Positions 36,761 to 45,634 of a stretch of 64,000 nt of DNA are shown here, in pieces (the first letter of the stretch is position 1; each line of letters begins with the position of its first letter). Source of the DNA: Aquabacterium soli. Lineage in GTDB: Bacteria > Pseudomonadota > Gammaproteobacteria > Burkholderiales > Burkholderiaceae_C. The notes under the pieces were generated by a model, which worked only from the letters and a program-made list of their open reading frames with translations, had not been told where the DNA came from and searched no databases. The DNA lies in assembly GCF_003933735.1 (NCBI RefSeq), contig NZ_RSED01000006.1:245599-309598 (forward strand), read 5' to 3'. Position numbers and translations under genes: made by a program.

Positions 36761-37492
36761 TCACGAACCCGCTGCCATGCGCTCTGCTGACAGTCTGGCC
36801 TGCGCCCGGGCCGCCTTGTCCTCCAACGAGGCGTGGGGTTCCGCATCGCCCTGCATCAACTGGATCAGGCGCCCCGTGATGGCCTCCTGATCGGCGAACA
36901 ATCCGCGGGCCATGGCCTCGCCGAACTGTTCCTGCCGCAGCGCGCGCATGGCCTGGAACTGCGCCGCCATCTCATCGACCGAACCGGCCTCCAGCGACGG
37001 GCTCACCGCCTGGTGCAAGGCCGCCTCGTAGCGTTCGTACTTGCGGGCCAGTTCCACGGCCTGCTGCCGCGCCTGTTCGGGCAGGCCAGTTGCCGCGTCT
37101 GCTGCGGCGCTGGCAAGCTCCTGCGTTCCATTGAAGGCCGTGACCTGCTCCAGCGTGCGCAAGGTCGTGGCGTTGATCACCAGCTGACCCTGCGCGTCGG
37201 CCTTGAACGGCTGCACATGCCAGTTGCCCACCGGGCCGATGACCCCGTTGATGGGCGTGGGCACCGGCATCATGCCCGGCACCGCCGCATCGACGGGGGC
37301 CGCCGGCTCCTGCCCAGCGACGGTCCCCCACCCCGCCCCGTGGAGCGAGGGCGAGGCAGGGTGTCGCCCGGTTGCGGGATCGCCGCCATGATCGATCAGG
37401 GCACCCACGCCCCAGGCCAGCAGCACGCCGGCCGACAGGGCACCACCCAGCCACCACACCCGGCGGCTCTTTCTCGTGGACGAAATGATCAT
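36761..37492 (-). CDS. lipase-chaperone-like (Lif-like) membrane-anchored protein
   Basis: A 243-residue protein with one N-terminal membrane helix (about 12-32), a Pro/Gly-rich spacer, then a helical periplasmic part. FKADAQGQLVINATTLRTLE resembles the start of the lipase-specific foldase fold, and LPEQARQQAVELARKYERYE and FGEAMARGLFADQEAI resemble its helical repeats. It is much shorter than typical Lif proteins (about 340 residues), so homology is tentative. GGGAG precedes ATG 37492. It follows the polyester hydrolase gene by 19 bases, the usual lip-lif order, yet that partner is a cutinase-type enzyme. Confidence 0.5.
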   Translation of the reverse strand: MIISSTRKSRRVWWLGGALSAGVLLAWGVGALIDHGGDPATGRHPASPSLHGAGWGTVAGQEPAAPVDAAVPGMMPVPTPINGVIGPVGNWHVQPFKADAQGQLVINATTLRTLEQVTAFNGTQELASAAADAATGLPEQARQQAVELARKYERYEAALHQAVSPSLEAGSVDEMAAQFQAMRALRQEQFGEAMARGLFADQEAITGRLIQLMQGDAEPHASLEDKAARAQARLSAERMAAGS

Positions 37493-37511
37493 GTTGGCAG
37501 CTCCCAATGCC

Positions 37512-38366
37512 TCAGTACGGGCAGTTCTGGTTGTAGCGGTCGAACACCAGGCCAGTGGCGTAGCTGGTGTGCTGCGCACCGCACAGGAAGGGCGAGTAGC
37601 GCGTGTCGCCATCGACAAAGCGCTTCATCCAGGCCACCGCATAGCGTCCGATCGGCGTGCTGGTGGTATTGGGCGCGAAGTGCGTGGCGCCATTGAGTTC
37701 ACCATAGGCCTTGAAGGTGCTCGACGGCAGGCTGGCGTAGAACGGCCTGGCGTGCGTGCCCACCGGCGCCACGGTGTCACCATCGGCGCCGATGATCATC
37801 GTGGGCACCCGCACGGTCGAGAAGTTGCTCGAGATGTTCCAGGGCGTCATCGGGTAGGAGGCCTTCAGCGTGGGGTTGTCCCGCGCGGCAATCAACGAGC
37901 CGCCGCCGCCCATCGAGTGCCCCGCCACGGCCAGGCGGGCCGGGTCGATGCGCGAGCGAACTGCCGTGCCCGACGAGTTCAGCACATGGTTCAGCGCCGC
38001 CACCAGCTGCGTGGCGCGGCTGTCGGGCTGGTCCAGCGTGGTGTTGGTGTTGATCGTGATCACCACGAAGCCGTGCGTGGCGATGCGCCGGCCCAGCCAG
38101 GCGATGCTGCTCTGCGTGGCCGTGAAGCCCGGGCTGATCGCGATCACACCGTACTTGGCCGCCACCGTGGGGTAGTAGATGGTGCCACCGCCGAAGCCTC
38201 GGGGCAGCGTGACCGACGCGGTGGACACGCTCAGTGGCCCGGATGAGGCATTGAGCGATGCCGAGGTGGGTGCCGACGTCTGAGACAGGGCCGGCGTGGC
38301 CAGGGTGGCCGCTGCGAGTGCGGCGGCAAGGGACAGAGCCTTGATGCGGGAGACAGTGGTTTTCAT
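37512..38366 (-). CDS. secreted PETase/cutinase-family polyester hydrolase
   Basis: A 284-residue alpha/beta hydrolase. The signal peptide (about 1-29, ending PALSQ) is followed by a domain closely resembling bacterial cutinases and PET hydrolases: PGFTATQSSIAWLGRR, INTNTTLDQPDSRA, nucleophile motif GHSMGGGGSL (Ser151), Asp197 in ADGDTVAPV and His229 in GATHFAPN. Compared with Ideonella PETase, position 159 is His (150 here), 238 is Phe (230), Trp185 is kept (Trp176), and only the C-terminal disulphide (Cys262-Cys282) is present, so it is the ordinary cutinase-like type. AGAGGAT precedes the start. Likely substrates are aliphatic polyesters or triglycerides; PET activity is possible but unproven. 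Confidence 0.88.
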   Translation of the reverse strand: MKTTVSRIKALSLAAALAAATLATPALSQTSAPTSASLNASSGPLSVSTASVTLPRGFGGGTIYYPTVAAKYGVIAISPGFTATQSSIAWLGRRIATHGFVVITINTNTTLDQPDSRATQLVAALNHVLNSSGTAVRSRIDPARLAVAGHSMGGGGSLIAARDNPTLKASYPMTPWNISSNFSTVRVPTMIIGADGDTVAPVGTHARPFYASLPSSTFKAYGELNGATHFAPNTTSTPIGRYAVAWMKRFVDGDTRYSPFLCGAQHTSYATGLVFDRYNQNCPY

Positions 38367-38401
38367 AGATCCTCTTCGATGATTGGGTACAACACTTCTG
38401 A

Positions 38402-38440
38402 GGTGCCTGCCCTGGCCAGCGGGTCGCCAGGTGCGGCACC
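38402..38440 (-). other. two-part stem-loop upstream of the polyester hydrolase
   Basis: Outer stem GGTGCC/GGCACC and inner stem CTGGC/GCCAG separated by a symmetric 4-base internal loop. It lies 70 bases after the AraC stop and 35-75 bases upstream of the hydrolase start on the same strand. No T tract. It may end the regulator transcript or shape the hydrolase leader. Confidence 0.4.
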
Positions 38441-38510
38441 GGAACTGTGCGTTCAGCGAAGAGGAGCGTGAATGTCCGACAAGGACAAAAAGCGGGATCG
38501 AAAGGGACAG

Positions 38511-39674
38511 CTATTGCTGCAATGCGGTACTGCGCGCCGGCTGTGCATTGGCCAGGCCGCCATCGCTGGCCTTGCGGTACTCCTTCGGCGTGGCGCCCGT
38601 CCAGCGCTTGAAGGCATGGCGGAAGCTCACCACATCGCTGAAGCCCAGGGCCTCGGCGATGTCCTCGGCGCTCATCAAGGTGCTGGTCAGGTAATCGATG
38701 GCCAGGGTCTTGCGCACGGCGGTGAGCAGCTCGGTGTACGAGGCGCCTTCGGCCTCCAGCCGGCGGCGCAGCGTGCGCGAGGTCATGCACAGTGACTGCG
38801 CCACCTCCTCGATGTCGGGGAAGCGTCCGGGCAGGCGCGTGAGCTCCTGGTAGACACGGCGCGTGATGCCCGCGCTCCACTTGAACTCGTCGAGCAGGCG
38901 CGCGCACTGCATGGACACATGCGAGGCCGTGATCGGGTTGGCCAGCTGCGGCGCACGGTCCAGCCAGGCGGTGGGAAAGCTCAGCGTGTTGCGCGGCTGG
39001 TCAAAACGCACCGGGCATTGCAGCACCGCCTCGATGGCGGCGGCATGCACGGGCTTGCTGCCGACATACGCCGCTTCGCAGGGCAGGAACCAGGGGCCCA
39101 TCACATCGCGCCCGATGGTCACGTGGGCCGCGAACTGCAGGTCGATCATGAAGCGGTACAGGCGCTCGTCCACGTCCGGCCACGGAAAGTCGGCACGGCC
39201 CGGAAAGGTCCACACCGCTTGCGGGCCTTCCACGCACCAGCGCAGGGGCAGCATGCCGCTGGACAAGGGGTGGTACTTGATGGCCCGGTTCCACATCTGC
39301 TGCACGGTTTCAGAGCACAGCAGCGCATAGCCGTACATGCCGTAGTTGGTGGCGCGCAGCCGCATGCCCACGCGCAGGCCCAGGTCCCAGCCCGGGTAAA
39401 GCTTCACGGCGTTGCGCGTGGCCCGCATGAACTGCGCGCAGGACGTGAGCGTGAAGGGGTTCTCCACATCCTGGCGCGTCAGGCCCGTGCCCTCCAGCAG
39501 GTCCACCGGGTCCACACCGGCGTCGAGCAGCACGCTCAGCAGCGTGGCCAGTTTCGATGGCGGAAAGCGCCTGTCGCCCACGGTCGCAACCATGGTCGTG
39601 TCTTGCGGCGCCGGGGTCAGCGGCGGGATGTGAGCGATCTCATCGAGGGCGTACGCGTGCGATGCTGTCTGCAT
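38511..39674 (-). CDS. AraC-family regulator with arabinose-binding-like N-terminal domain
   Basis: A 387-residue regulator. The N-terminal 200 residues match the PF12625-type sensor domain (LLEGTGLTRQDVENPF, LRVGMRLRATNYGMYGYAL). The C-terminal double helix-turn-helix has MTSRTLRRRLEAEGASY and AEDIAEALGFSDVVSFRHAFKRWTGATPKEYR. Such OruR/ArgR-like regulators often control alcohol, lipid or amino acid catabolism. It lies between the polyester hydrolase pair and the alcohol dehydrogenase operon on the same strand, so either could be a target. Confidence 0.92.
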   Translation of the reverse strand: MQTASHAYALDEIAHIPPLTPAPQDTTMVATVGDRRFPPSKLATLLSVLLDAGVDPVDLLEGTGLTRQDVENPFTLTSCAQFMRATRNAVKLYPGWDLGLRVGMRLRATNYGMYGYALLCSETVQQMWNRAIKYHPLSSGMLPLRWCVEGPQAVWTFPGRADFPWPDVDERLYRFMIDLQFAAHVTIGRDVMGPWFLPCEAAYVGSKPVHAAAIEAVLQCPVRFDQPRNTLSFPTAWLDRAPQLANPITASHVSMQCARLLDEFKWSAGITRRVYQELTRLPGRFPDIEEVAQSLCMTSRTLRRRLEAEGASYTELLTAVRKTLAIDYLTSTLMSAEDIAEALGFSDVVSFRHAFKRWTGATPKEYRKASDGGLANAQPARSTALQQ

Positions 39675-39710
39675 GATCTTCCCCGTTCATCTGGCGGCAG
39701 GCACGGATTC

Positions 39711-39727
39711 TTGCAGTTTGGCTGCAA
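39711..39727. promoter_or_regulatory. inverted repeat TTGCAG-N5-CTGCAA upstream of the AraC gene
   Basis: Perfect 6-base dyad, 37-53 bases upstream of the AraC-family start. The same half-sites form the arms of the hairpin at 39784-39817 and a palindrome ATTGCTGCAAT lies at 38513-38523. Candidate operator, possibly autoregulatory; inference only. Confidence 0.4.
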
Positions 39728-39783
39728 CTGTGCCTTGGGGTGAAACCTGATGGCGCGTCAGACAGACCACGCCCGCTTTGGAT

Positions 39784-39817
39784 CATTGCAGCGCACCCCT
39801 CCCGGGTGGCTGCAATG
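39784..39817 (-). terminator. long hairpin after the alcohol dehydrogenase operon
   Basis: Outer arms CATTGCAG / CTGCAATG with an inner CACCC/GGGTG stem, beginning about 11 bases past the dehydrogenase stop. The position fits a terminator for the preceding operon, but no T run follows on the minus strand. The outer arms also repeat the TTGCAG/CTGCAA half-sites. Confidence 0.5.
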
Positions 39818-39827
39818 TTGGACCGCG

Positions 39828-40982
39828 TCAGAACGCCGCGGTGTAGATCGCCAGCGCGTCGGTCTCCGTGACCGGGCGCGGGTTGTTGCCCAGCAGGCGT
39901 GTCTGCAGCATGGCGTCCGAGGCCATGCGGGCCAGATCGCCCTCCTTGACACCCACCTCGCGCAGCGTGCGCGGGATGCGGGTAGCCTCGGCGATGTCTT
40001 CGAGTGCCGAGATCAGCGAGTGCGTCTTGGCCTCTGCGCTGCCGGTCACGCCGGGCACCATCACATCGGCGATCTCGGCGTAGAGCACCGAGGCGGCCGG
40101 CGCGTTGAAGCGCAGCACGTGCGGCAGCACCAGCGAATTGGACAGGCCATGGGCCACGTGGAAGATGCCGCCCACCGGGTAGGCCAGCGCGTGCACCGCC
40201 GCCACCGGGGCGTTGGCAAAGGCCTGGCCCGCGAACATCGCGCCCACCAGCATGGCTTCGCGGGCCTCGCGGTCAGAACCATCGTTGCATGCACGCAGCA
40301 GGTGGCGCGACAGCAGGTGCAGCGCCTTCACGGCCAGCATGTCCGACACCGGGTTCTTCAGGTGGGCCGTGGTGTAGGCCTCGATGGCATGCACCATCGC
40401 GTCGATGCCGGTGGCCGCGGTGATGGCGCTGGGCAGGCCGATCGTGAGCTCGGCATCCAGGATGGCCAGGTCGGCATAGAGCTGCGGCGAGACCACGCCC
40501 ATCTTGGTCGTCTCGCCCGTGGTGACGATGGACACCGCCGTCACCTCGGAGCCCGTGCCGGCCGTGGTCGGCACCTGGATCAGGGGCAGGCGTGTGCCGG
40601 TGATCTTGCCGATGCCGTACATCTCTTTCAACGGCTGCTCCGTGGGCAGCAGCGCGGCGATCAGCTTGGCCACGTCCATGGACGAGCCACCGCCCAGGCC
40701 CAGCACCACCTCCGCCTCGGCACGGCGCGCACGCTCGGTGGCCTCCAGCACGATGTGCTCGGGCGGGTCGGCCACCACGTCGTCGATCACGGTGACCTGC
40801 CAGCCGTGCTCGGCCAGGCTGGCCAGTGCAGGGTTGAGCAGGCCGCTCTTGTGCAGGAAGCCGTCGGTGACCAGGCACAGGCGGGTCTGGGTGTAGCGCT
40901 CACGCAGGATGGCGCCGATGCGGCGTGCCGCACCGAACTCCACCACCAGCGAGGGAACCGTCTGGAACTTGAAGGGGTTCAT
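39828..40982 (-). CDS. iron-containing alcohol dehydrogenase
   Basis: A 384-residue group III alcohol dehydrogenase (NAD-dependent). The nucleotide site GLGGGSSMDVAK, VPTTAGTGSEVT and metal ligands in GIDAMVHAIEAY and FHVAHGLSNSLVLPHVL are intact. Members include 4-hydroxybutyrate, 1,3-propanediol and lactaldehyde dehydrogenases. It is the last gene of an apparent operon with succinate-semialdehyde dehydrogenase and a Liv-type transporter (10 bases after livF), which favours 4-hydroxybutyrate or a similar omega-hydroxy acid or diol as substrate. That choice is inference. Confidence 0.9.
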   Translation of the reverse strand: MNPFKFQTVPSLVVEFGAARRIGAILRERYTQTRLCLVTDGFLHKSGLLNPALASLAEHGWQVTVIDDVVADPPEHIVLEATERARRAEAEVVLGLGGGSSMDVAKLIAALLPTEQPLKEMYGIGKITGTRLPLIQVPTTAGTGSEVTAVSIVTTGETTKMGVVSPQLYADLAILDAELTIGLPSAITAATGIDAMVHAIEAYTTAHLKNPVSDMLAVKALHLLSRHLLRACNDGSDREAREAMLVGAMFAGQAFANAPVAAVHALAYPVGGIFHVAHGLSNSLVLPHVLRFNAPAASVLYAEIADVMVPGVTGSAEAKTHSLISALEDIAEATRIPRTLREVGVKEGDLARMASDAMLQTRLLGNNPRPVTETDALAIYTAAF

Positions 40983-40992
40983 GGGGTACCTT

Positions 40993-41634
40993 TCAATTCA
41001 ACATCTGACCACGGTCGATGCGGTAGACCTGGTCGAGCACGGCGCCTGCATGCTGCAGGTCTGCCCCCGACAGGATGACCGACAGGCCTTCGCCACGCAA
41101 TTGGCCGATCACCTCGGCGATGCGCTTGGACAAGGCCGGCGCCACGCCTTCGAAGGGCTCGTCCAGCATCAGCAGGCGCGTGCCGCTCATCAGTGCGCGG
41201 CCCACGGCCACCAGCTTCTGCTGGCCACCGGAGAGCTGCAGCGCCCGGCGCGGCCCGAACTCGCGGGCCTCGGGGATGATGCGGTAGACATGCTCCAGCC
41301 GGGGCTGCACGTCCTTGACGCCCATGGCCCAGGCCGGCACGCAGAGGTTCTCTTCCACGCTCAGGTCCGGGATCAGGCGGCGGTCTTCCGGCGCATAGCC
41401 GATGCCCAGCCGTGTGCGCCCGTGGGCCGGCGTGCGGGTCAGGTCGGTGCCTTCCAGGCTCAGCGTGCCTTCGCGGGCCTTGACCAGGCCCATGATGGCA
41501 CGCAGGGTCGTCGTCTTGCCCGCGCCGTTGCGGCCGATCAGGCCGACGATGGCGCCCTTGGGCACAGACAGGCTCACGCCGCGCAGGATCTGCGTGGTGC
41601 CCAGGCTGACATGGAGGTTGTTGATCTCAAGCAT
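40993..41634 (-). CDS. branched-chain-type ABC transporter ATPase, LivF-like
   Basis: A 213-residue ATP-binding subunit. Walker A is GRNGAGKTT, the ABC signature is LSGGQQKL, and Walker B is LLMLDEPFEGVAP. ATG at 41634 lies 8 bases inside the livG end, and a longer reading lacks the LEINNLHVSLG opening. It is slightly shorter than usual LivF (about 235 residues). It energises the LivHM permease in the cytoplasm. The cargo is set by the binding protein encoded four genes upstream. Confidence 0.93.
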   Translation of the reverse strand: MLEINNLHVSLGTTQILRGVSLSVPKGAIVGLIGRNGAGKTTTLRAIMGLVKAREGTLSLEGTDLTRTPAHGRTRLGIGYAPEDRRLIPDLSVEENLCVPAWAMGVKDVQPRLEHVYRIIPEAREFGPRRALQLSGGQQKLVAVGRALMSGTRLLMLDEPFEGVAPALSKRIAEVIGQLRGEGLSVILSGADLQHAGAVLDQVYRIDRGQMLN

Positions 41635-42355
41635 GGTGGGCCACCTCTTCGCCAATGATGAACTCGCGCACCTTGGCATCGGCCAGCACCGTCTCGGGCT
41701 CGCCGTCGGCCAGGATGGCACCGTCGTAGAAGGCCAGCACGCGGTCGCTGTAGCGGCGCACGATGTCCATGTCGTGCTCCACGAACAGCACCGTCACGCC
41801 CATCTCGCGGGCGGCGTGCAGCACGCGGTCCATCACATCGAACTTCTCTTCAGAGGCCACGCCGCTGGTCGGTTCGTCCAGCAGCAGCACCTCGGGCTTG
41901 CCGACCATCGCCAGCGCGATGTCCAGCAGCTTGCGCACGCCTTCGGGCAACAGGCCCACGTTCATCTCTGCGAACTCCAGCACGCCCAGGCGCGCCAGGC
42001 CTGCATCGGCCTGGTCCAGCGGCAGGCCGGCCACGCTCAGCGCGATCTCGATGTTCTCGCGCGCCGTGAGCGAGGTGAACAGCTGCGGGATCTGGAAGGA
42101 GCGCGCCATGCCCAGTCGGGTGATCTTGCGCGGCTCCTGGCCGGTGATGTCGCGGTCGCGGAAATGGATGCGGCCGCTGTCGGGCTTGATGTAGCCCGTG
42201 AGCATGTTGACGAAGGTGGTCTTGCCGGCCCCGTTGGTGCCGATCAGGCCGATGACGCTGCGCTCGGCGATGTGCACGGTGACATCACGCGCCGGGCGCA
42301 CGCTGCCGAACGCCTTGTTGAGCTTCTCGGCACGGATGATGGTGTTGTTGCTCAT
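41627..42355 (-). CDS. branched-chain-type ABC transporter ATPase, LivG-like
   Basis: A 242-residue ATP-binding subunit with Walker A GTNGAGKTT and Walker B VLLLDEPTSGVAS. The signature loop is atypical: the stretch before Walker B reads LLPEGVRKLLDIALAMVGKP where LSxGxQR would be expected, as in many LivG proteins of this group. ATGA overlap with livM and 8-base overlap with livF show tight coupling. Confidence 0.92.
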   Translation of the reverse strand: MSNNTIIRAEKLNKAFGSVRPARDVTVHIAERSVIGLIGTNGAGKTTFVNMLTGYIKPDSGRIHFRDRDITGQEPRKITRLGMARSFQIPQLFTSLTARENIEIALSVAGLPLDQADAGLARLGVLEFAEMNVGLLPEGVRKLLDIALAMVGKPEVLLLDEPTSGVASEEKFDVMDRVLHAAREMGVTVLFVEHDMDIVRRYSDRVLAFYDGAILADGEPETVLADAKVREFIIGEEVAHHA

Positions 42356-43368
42356 GCCTTCACCCCTTTCATGGTCTGCTGCTTCACCGAGGCCTGAGGG
42401 GCGCCCGGCTCAACGGCCTTCTTGCGGCCCAGGCGCAGGCTGGTCAGGCCCGTGGGCAGGAAGGCGATGATGGCCAGCATGATCACGCCCATCACCAGGT
42501 GCCAGCTGTTGGGAGCGTACTGATACGCCATCGAACGCACGACTTCCAGCAGGATGGCGCCGATGAACGGCGCGAACGCATAGCCCGTACCGCTCAGCAC
42601 CGCGATGAAGATGAAATCACCCGAGGTCGTCCAGAAGGCCATGTCGGGGTCGATGTGACCGACGGTGAACGAGGACAGCGCACCGCCCAGGCCACCCAAG
42701 GCCCCCGCGATCACGTAGGTCAGGTGGATGTTGTTGCGCGCCGAGGTGCCCAGGTATTCCACGCGGATCTCGTTGTCGCGGATGGCCGGGCCCAGGCGGC
42801 CCGGGCGGGTGCGCATGAACCACGACACCAGCGCCACGCAGACCAGCGACACCACGAACACCACGCCGAACAGGGCCGTGCCCGCCAGGCCACCTTCGGT
42901 GCCATCGGCCGCGGCGCCAAGGCCCAGCAAGGTCAGGCCATGGACATTGAAGCCATCGCTGCCACCGAGCTCCACCGTGTTCATCAGCAGGCCGTAGACG
43001 ATCATCGACAGCGCCAGCGTGAGCATGGCGAAGAAAATGTCGCGGTAGCGCGAGAGCAGGAAGCCCAGCACGAAGGCCAGCACCGCACCCGCTGCGGCCG
43101 CGGCCGGCAGCAGCAGGGCCAGCTCATGCCAGCCCAGCAGGTTGGTGGCCAGGCCGATCGTGTAGGCGCCTACTGCGTAGTACAGCGCCTGCCCGAACGA
43201 GGCCAGGCCGCTGCGCAGCAGCAGGGCCACGCCGATGGCGACCACACCCTTGCCCAGCGCCACCGTGAGCATGAACTGCCACGACTGCACGCCCGCACCG
43301 ATCACGCCGAGGGCGACAACGCCCGCCAGCAGGGCCCAGGTCCCAGGCCCGAAGGATTGCTTGCTCAT
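42352..43368 (-). CDS. branched-chain-type ABC permease, LivM-like
   Basis: A 338-residue inner-membrane permease with about ten helices. LivM marks include SFGQALYYAVGAYTIGLATN near residue 52 and EIRVEYLGTSARNNIHLTYV near 200, the coupling-helix region. The C-terminal tail is basic and polar. ATGA overlaps on both sides. Confidence 0.92.
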   Translation of the reverse strand: MSKQSFGPGTWALLAGVVALGVIGAGVQSWQFMLTVALGKGVVAIGVALLLRSGLASFGQALYYAVGAYTIGLATNLLGWHELALLLPAAAAAGAVLAFVLGFLLSRYRDIFFAMLTLALSMIVYGLLMNTVELGGSDGFNVHGLTLLGLGAAADGTEGGLAGTALFGVVFVVSLVCVALVSWFMRTRPGRLGPAIRDNEIRVEYLGTSARNNIHLTYVIAGALGGLGGALSSFTVGHIDPDMAFWTTSGDFIFIAVLSGTGYAFAPFIGAILLEVVRSMAYQYAPNSWHLVMGVIMLAIIAFLPTGLTSLRLGRKKAVEPGAPQASVKQQTMKGVKA

Positions 43369-44261
43369 ATTTTTCTCGCCTCCACCGGCGCGAAGAGGCC
43401 CTTGGGCCTGAAGGCCAGCACCAGGGCCATCACGATGTAGATCACGAAGAGTTCGCCCTGCGGCCAGTAGTGCACGGACATGGCCCGCACCAGGCCCACC
43501 AGGCAGGCGCCCAGCGCCGCACCAGGCAGCGAGCCCAGGCCGCCGATCACCACCACCGCGAAGGTGGGCACGATCAGCTCCACGCCCATGCCGGGCGCCA
43601 CCGAGATGGTGGGCGCCGTGAGCGCACCGCCCACCGCGGCCAGCACCGAGCCCACCATGAAGGTGGCGGCGAAGTAGCGGCTGACGTTGATGCCCAGCGT
43701 CTGGCTGACTTCACGGTCATGGATCACTGCGCGCAGCAACCGGCCCGTGCGCGTGTACTTCAGGAAAGCCGTGAGCACGGCGCCCGCCAGGATGGCGAAG
43801 CCGACGATGACGAAGTTGTAGTTCGGGTACGAAAGGTCACCCACCTCGAAATCACCCAGGAAGCCATAGGGCTCGGACACGGTGTACGGATCCACGCCCC
43901 ACACCAGCTTGATCCCGTCTTCCAGGATCATGAACAGGGCGTAGGTCACCAGCAGCAGCACGATCGGGTCCTGCCCGTAGAAGCGCCGCAGCAGCAGCCA
44001 TTCGGCCAGCCAGCCCACCAGGGCGCCGGCCACCAGGGCCGCCAGCACCAGCAGCGCATAGCTGCCGTACATGGAGTGTCCCTGCGCGACCCACGGGCCC
44101 ACCACCCACACGCCGGCGTAAGCGCCGATCGCGTAGAGGCTGCCATGGGCCATGTTGAGAATCTTCTGCACGCCGTAGATCAGCGTGAGACCCAGGGCCG
44201 CCAGGAACAACCAGGCGGCATACATGGCGCCGTCGACAAGGACGGCATAAAAAAGCGACAT
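43365..44261 (-). CDS. branched-chain-type ABC permease, LivH-like
   Basis: A 298-residue inner-membrane permease. Motifs: GLTLIYGVQKILNMAHGSLY near residue 23 and the typical GGLGSLPGAALGACLVGLVR near 225. ATG at 44261 (MSLFYAVLVDGAMYA) was preferred over an upstream in-frame start that lies close to the binding-protein end. Stop overlaps livM by ATGA. Confidence 0.92.
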   Translation of the reverse strand: MSLFYAVLVDGAMYAAWLFLAALGLTLIYGVQKILNMAHGSLYAIGAYAGVWVVGPWVAQGHSMYGSYALLVLAALVAGALVGWLAEWLLLRRFYGQDPIVLLLVTYALFMILEDGIKLVWGVDPYTVSEPYGFLGDFEVGDLSYPNYNFVIVGFAILAGAVLTAFLKYTRTGRLLRAVIHDREVSQTLGINVSRYFAATFMVGSVLAAVGGALTAPTISVAPGMGVELIVPTFAVVVIGGLGSLPGAALGACLVGLVRAMSVHYWPQGELFVIYIVMALVLAFRPKGLFAPVEARKI

Positions 44262-44304
44262 GCGCGTTCTCCAGCACACCCGGCGAGGCAACACGTGCCG
44301 CCCC

Positions 44305-44318
44305 GCACAGGCCTGTGC
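44305..44318 (-). other. 14-base palindrome directly after the binding-protein stop
   Basis: GCACAGGCCTGTGC, perfectly symmetric, two bases beyond the binding-protein stop and 44 bases before livH. Such hairpins between binding-protein and permease genes often stabilise the upstream mRNA so that more binding protein is made. Role here is inference. Confidence 0.4.
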
Positions 44319-44320
44319 AT

Positions 44321-45604
44321 TTACTTCTTGAGGCCGCCCTTGATCCAGTCGATGGACTTCACGCCTTCAGGCGGGTTCACATCTTCCGGGGCATAACGCT
44401 TGACGTTGGTCATGGTGATCTTGCCGCCCACGTTCTTGACCACGCCGAAGGCGGTGCCCTGCACGGCCTGGTGGCCTTTGCCCAGGGCCATCTTCACTTC
44501 GCCACCAGGGCCGGTGAACGTGAGGCCTTCGAAAGCCGCGACCACCTGATCGGTGCTCGGGGCCTTGCCGCCGTTGGCCTGCAGTGCCTTTTCATACGCC
44601 GACTTCAGGCCCAGCAGGGCTTGGGTCATCTTGTACGAGGGGTAGCTGGGGTCGGCGCTGAACTTGGCCTGGTAAGAGGCGCGCAGCCAGGTGTTGATCG
44701 CGCTCTGGGGGGCGAACACGCCATAGGGACCACGGGCACCCAGGATCACGCCATCAGGCAGGCGCACCTTGCCGTGCGTGGCTGTTTCACCCGCGGTCAG
44801 CACCGTCACCGAACGCTTGAACAGGTTGCGCGGGCCCGCTTGCACCACCAGGCCTTCGAGGTCACCACCCCAGAAGCTGGAGTGCAGCACATCGGGCTTG
44901 GCGGCCAGCAGGCTGGAGATCTCGGCGTTGTACTGGCCGGCGCCCAGCTTGGGCATCTGCGAGGCCTTGGCCTCGGCCGTGGGCTTGAGCACCTTCAGCG
45001 TGCCTTCGAAATCGGCCCAGGCGTCCTGGCCCCAAGCGTAGTTCTGGTTGATGCCGGCGTAGGTCTTCAGGTCCTTCTTGAACTCGGCCACATAGCGTGC
45101 CGCGCCCACGTTGTCCATCGTGGCGTGCGGCACCGGGCGGAACACGTACTTGTAGCTGGCGTCTTCAAAGACACGGGGCGTGCCGCAGTCGAAGAAGGCG
45201 GTCAGCTTGCCCAGTTGCTCGGCCACCGGCGCAATGGCCAGGCAGTTGCCCGACGAGGTGTAGCCCACGACGAAATCCACGCCCTGGTTGATCAGGTTGC
45301 GGTACTCGCTGACCTGCTTGCTGGTGGCACCGGCTTCATCGATGTAGACCAACTCCAACTGCGCGCCGCCGAAGCCTTTGGTGGCGTAGGGCGCGGGCAC
45401 CTTGCCCGCATTGAGCTGCTCTGCCGTGAGTTCGGCGGCGTTCTTGGCGGGCACGCCGAAGGGGCCTGCGGCTGCGCCGGACATGAAGGTCACGATGCCG
45501 ATCTTCAGGGGCTTGGTTTGCGCCATGGCGCTGCCGGCGCTCAGGGCGAACGCCACGGAACACGCGGCCGAAACGAGGGTGCGGGGGGCGAGGATGGTGC
45601 TCAT
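44321..45604 (-). CDS. ABC transporter periplasmic substrate-binding protein, Leu/Ile/Val-type
   Basis: A 427-residue secreted binding protein. The signal peptide (about 1-28) ends SAMAQ, and the mature part begins TKPLKIGIVTFMSGAAAGPFG, the type I periplasmic-binding fold (Peripla_BP_6). The pocket motif YTSSGNCLAIAPVAEQ replaces the usual amino-acid pattern, so the ligand may be an organic acid or amide rather than leucine. AGGAGAT precedes ATG 45604 (a GTG lies one codon upstream). First of the five transporter genes. Confidence 0.9.
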   Translation of the reverse strand: MSTILAPRTLVSAACSVAFALSAGSAMAQTKPLKIGIVTFMSGAAAGPFGVPAKNAAELTAEQLNAGKVPAPYATKGFGGAQLELVYIDEAGATSKQVSEYRNLINQGVDFVVGYTSSGNCLAIAPVAEQLGKLTAFFDCGTPRVFEDASYKYVFRPVPHATMDNVGAARYVAEFKKDLKTYAGINQNYAWGQDAWADFEGTLKVLKPTAEAKASQMPKLGAGQYNAEISSLLAAKPDVLHSSFWGGDLEGLVVQAGPRNLFKRSVTVLTAGETATHGKVRLPDGVILGARGPYGVFAPQSAINTWLRASYQAKFSADPSYPSYKMTQALLGLKSAYEKALQANGGKAPSTDQVVAAFEGLTFTGPGGEVKMALGKGHQAVQGTAFGVVKNVGGKITMTNVKRYAPEDVNPPEGVKSIDWIKGGLKK

Positions 45605-45634
45605 CACATCTCCTGTTGTGGAACTGCTGTAATT

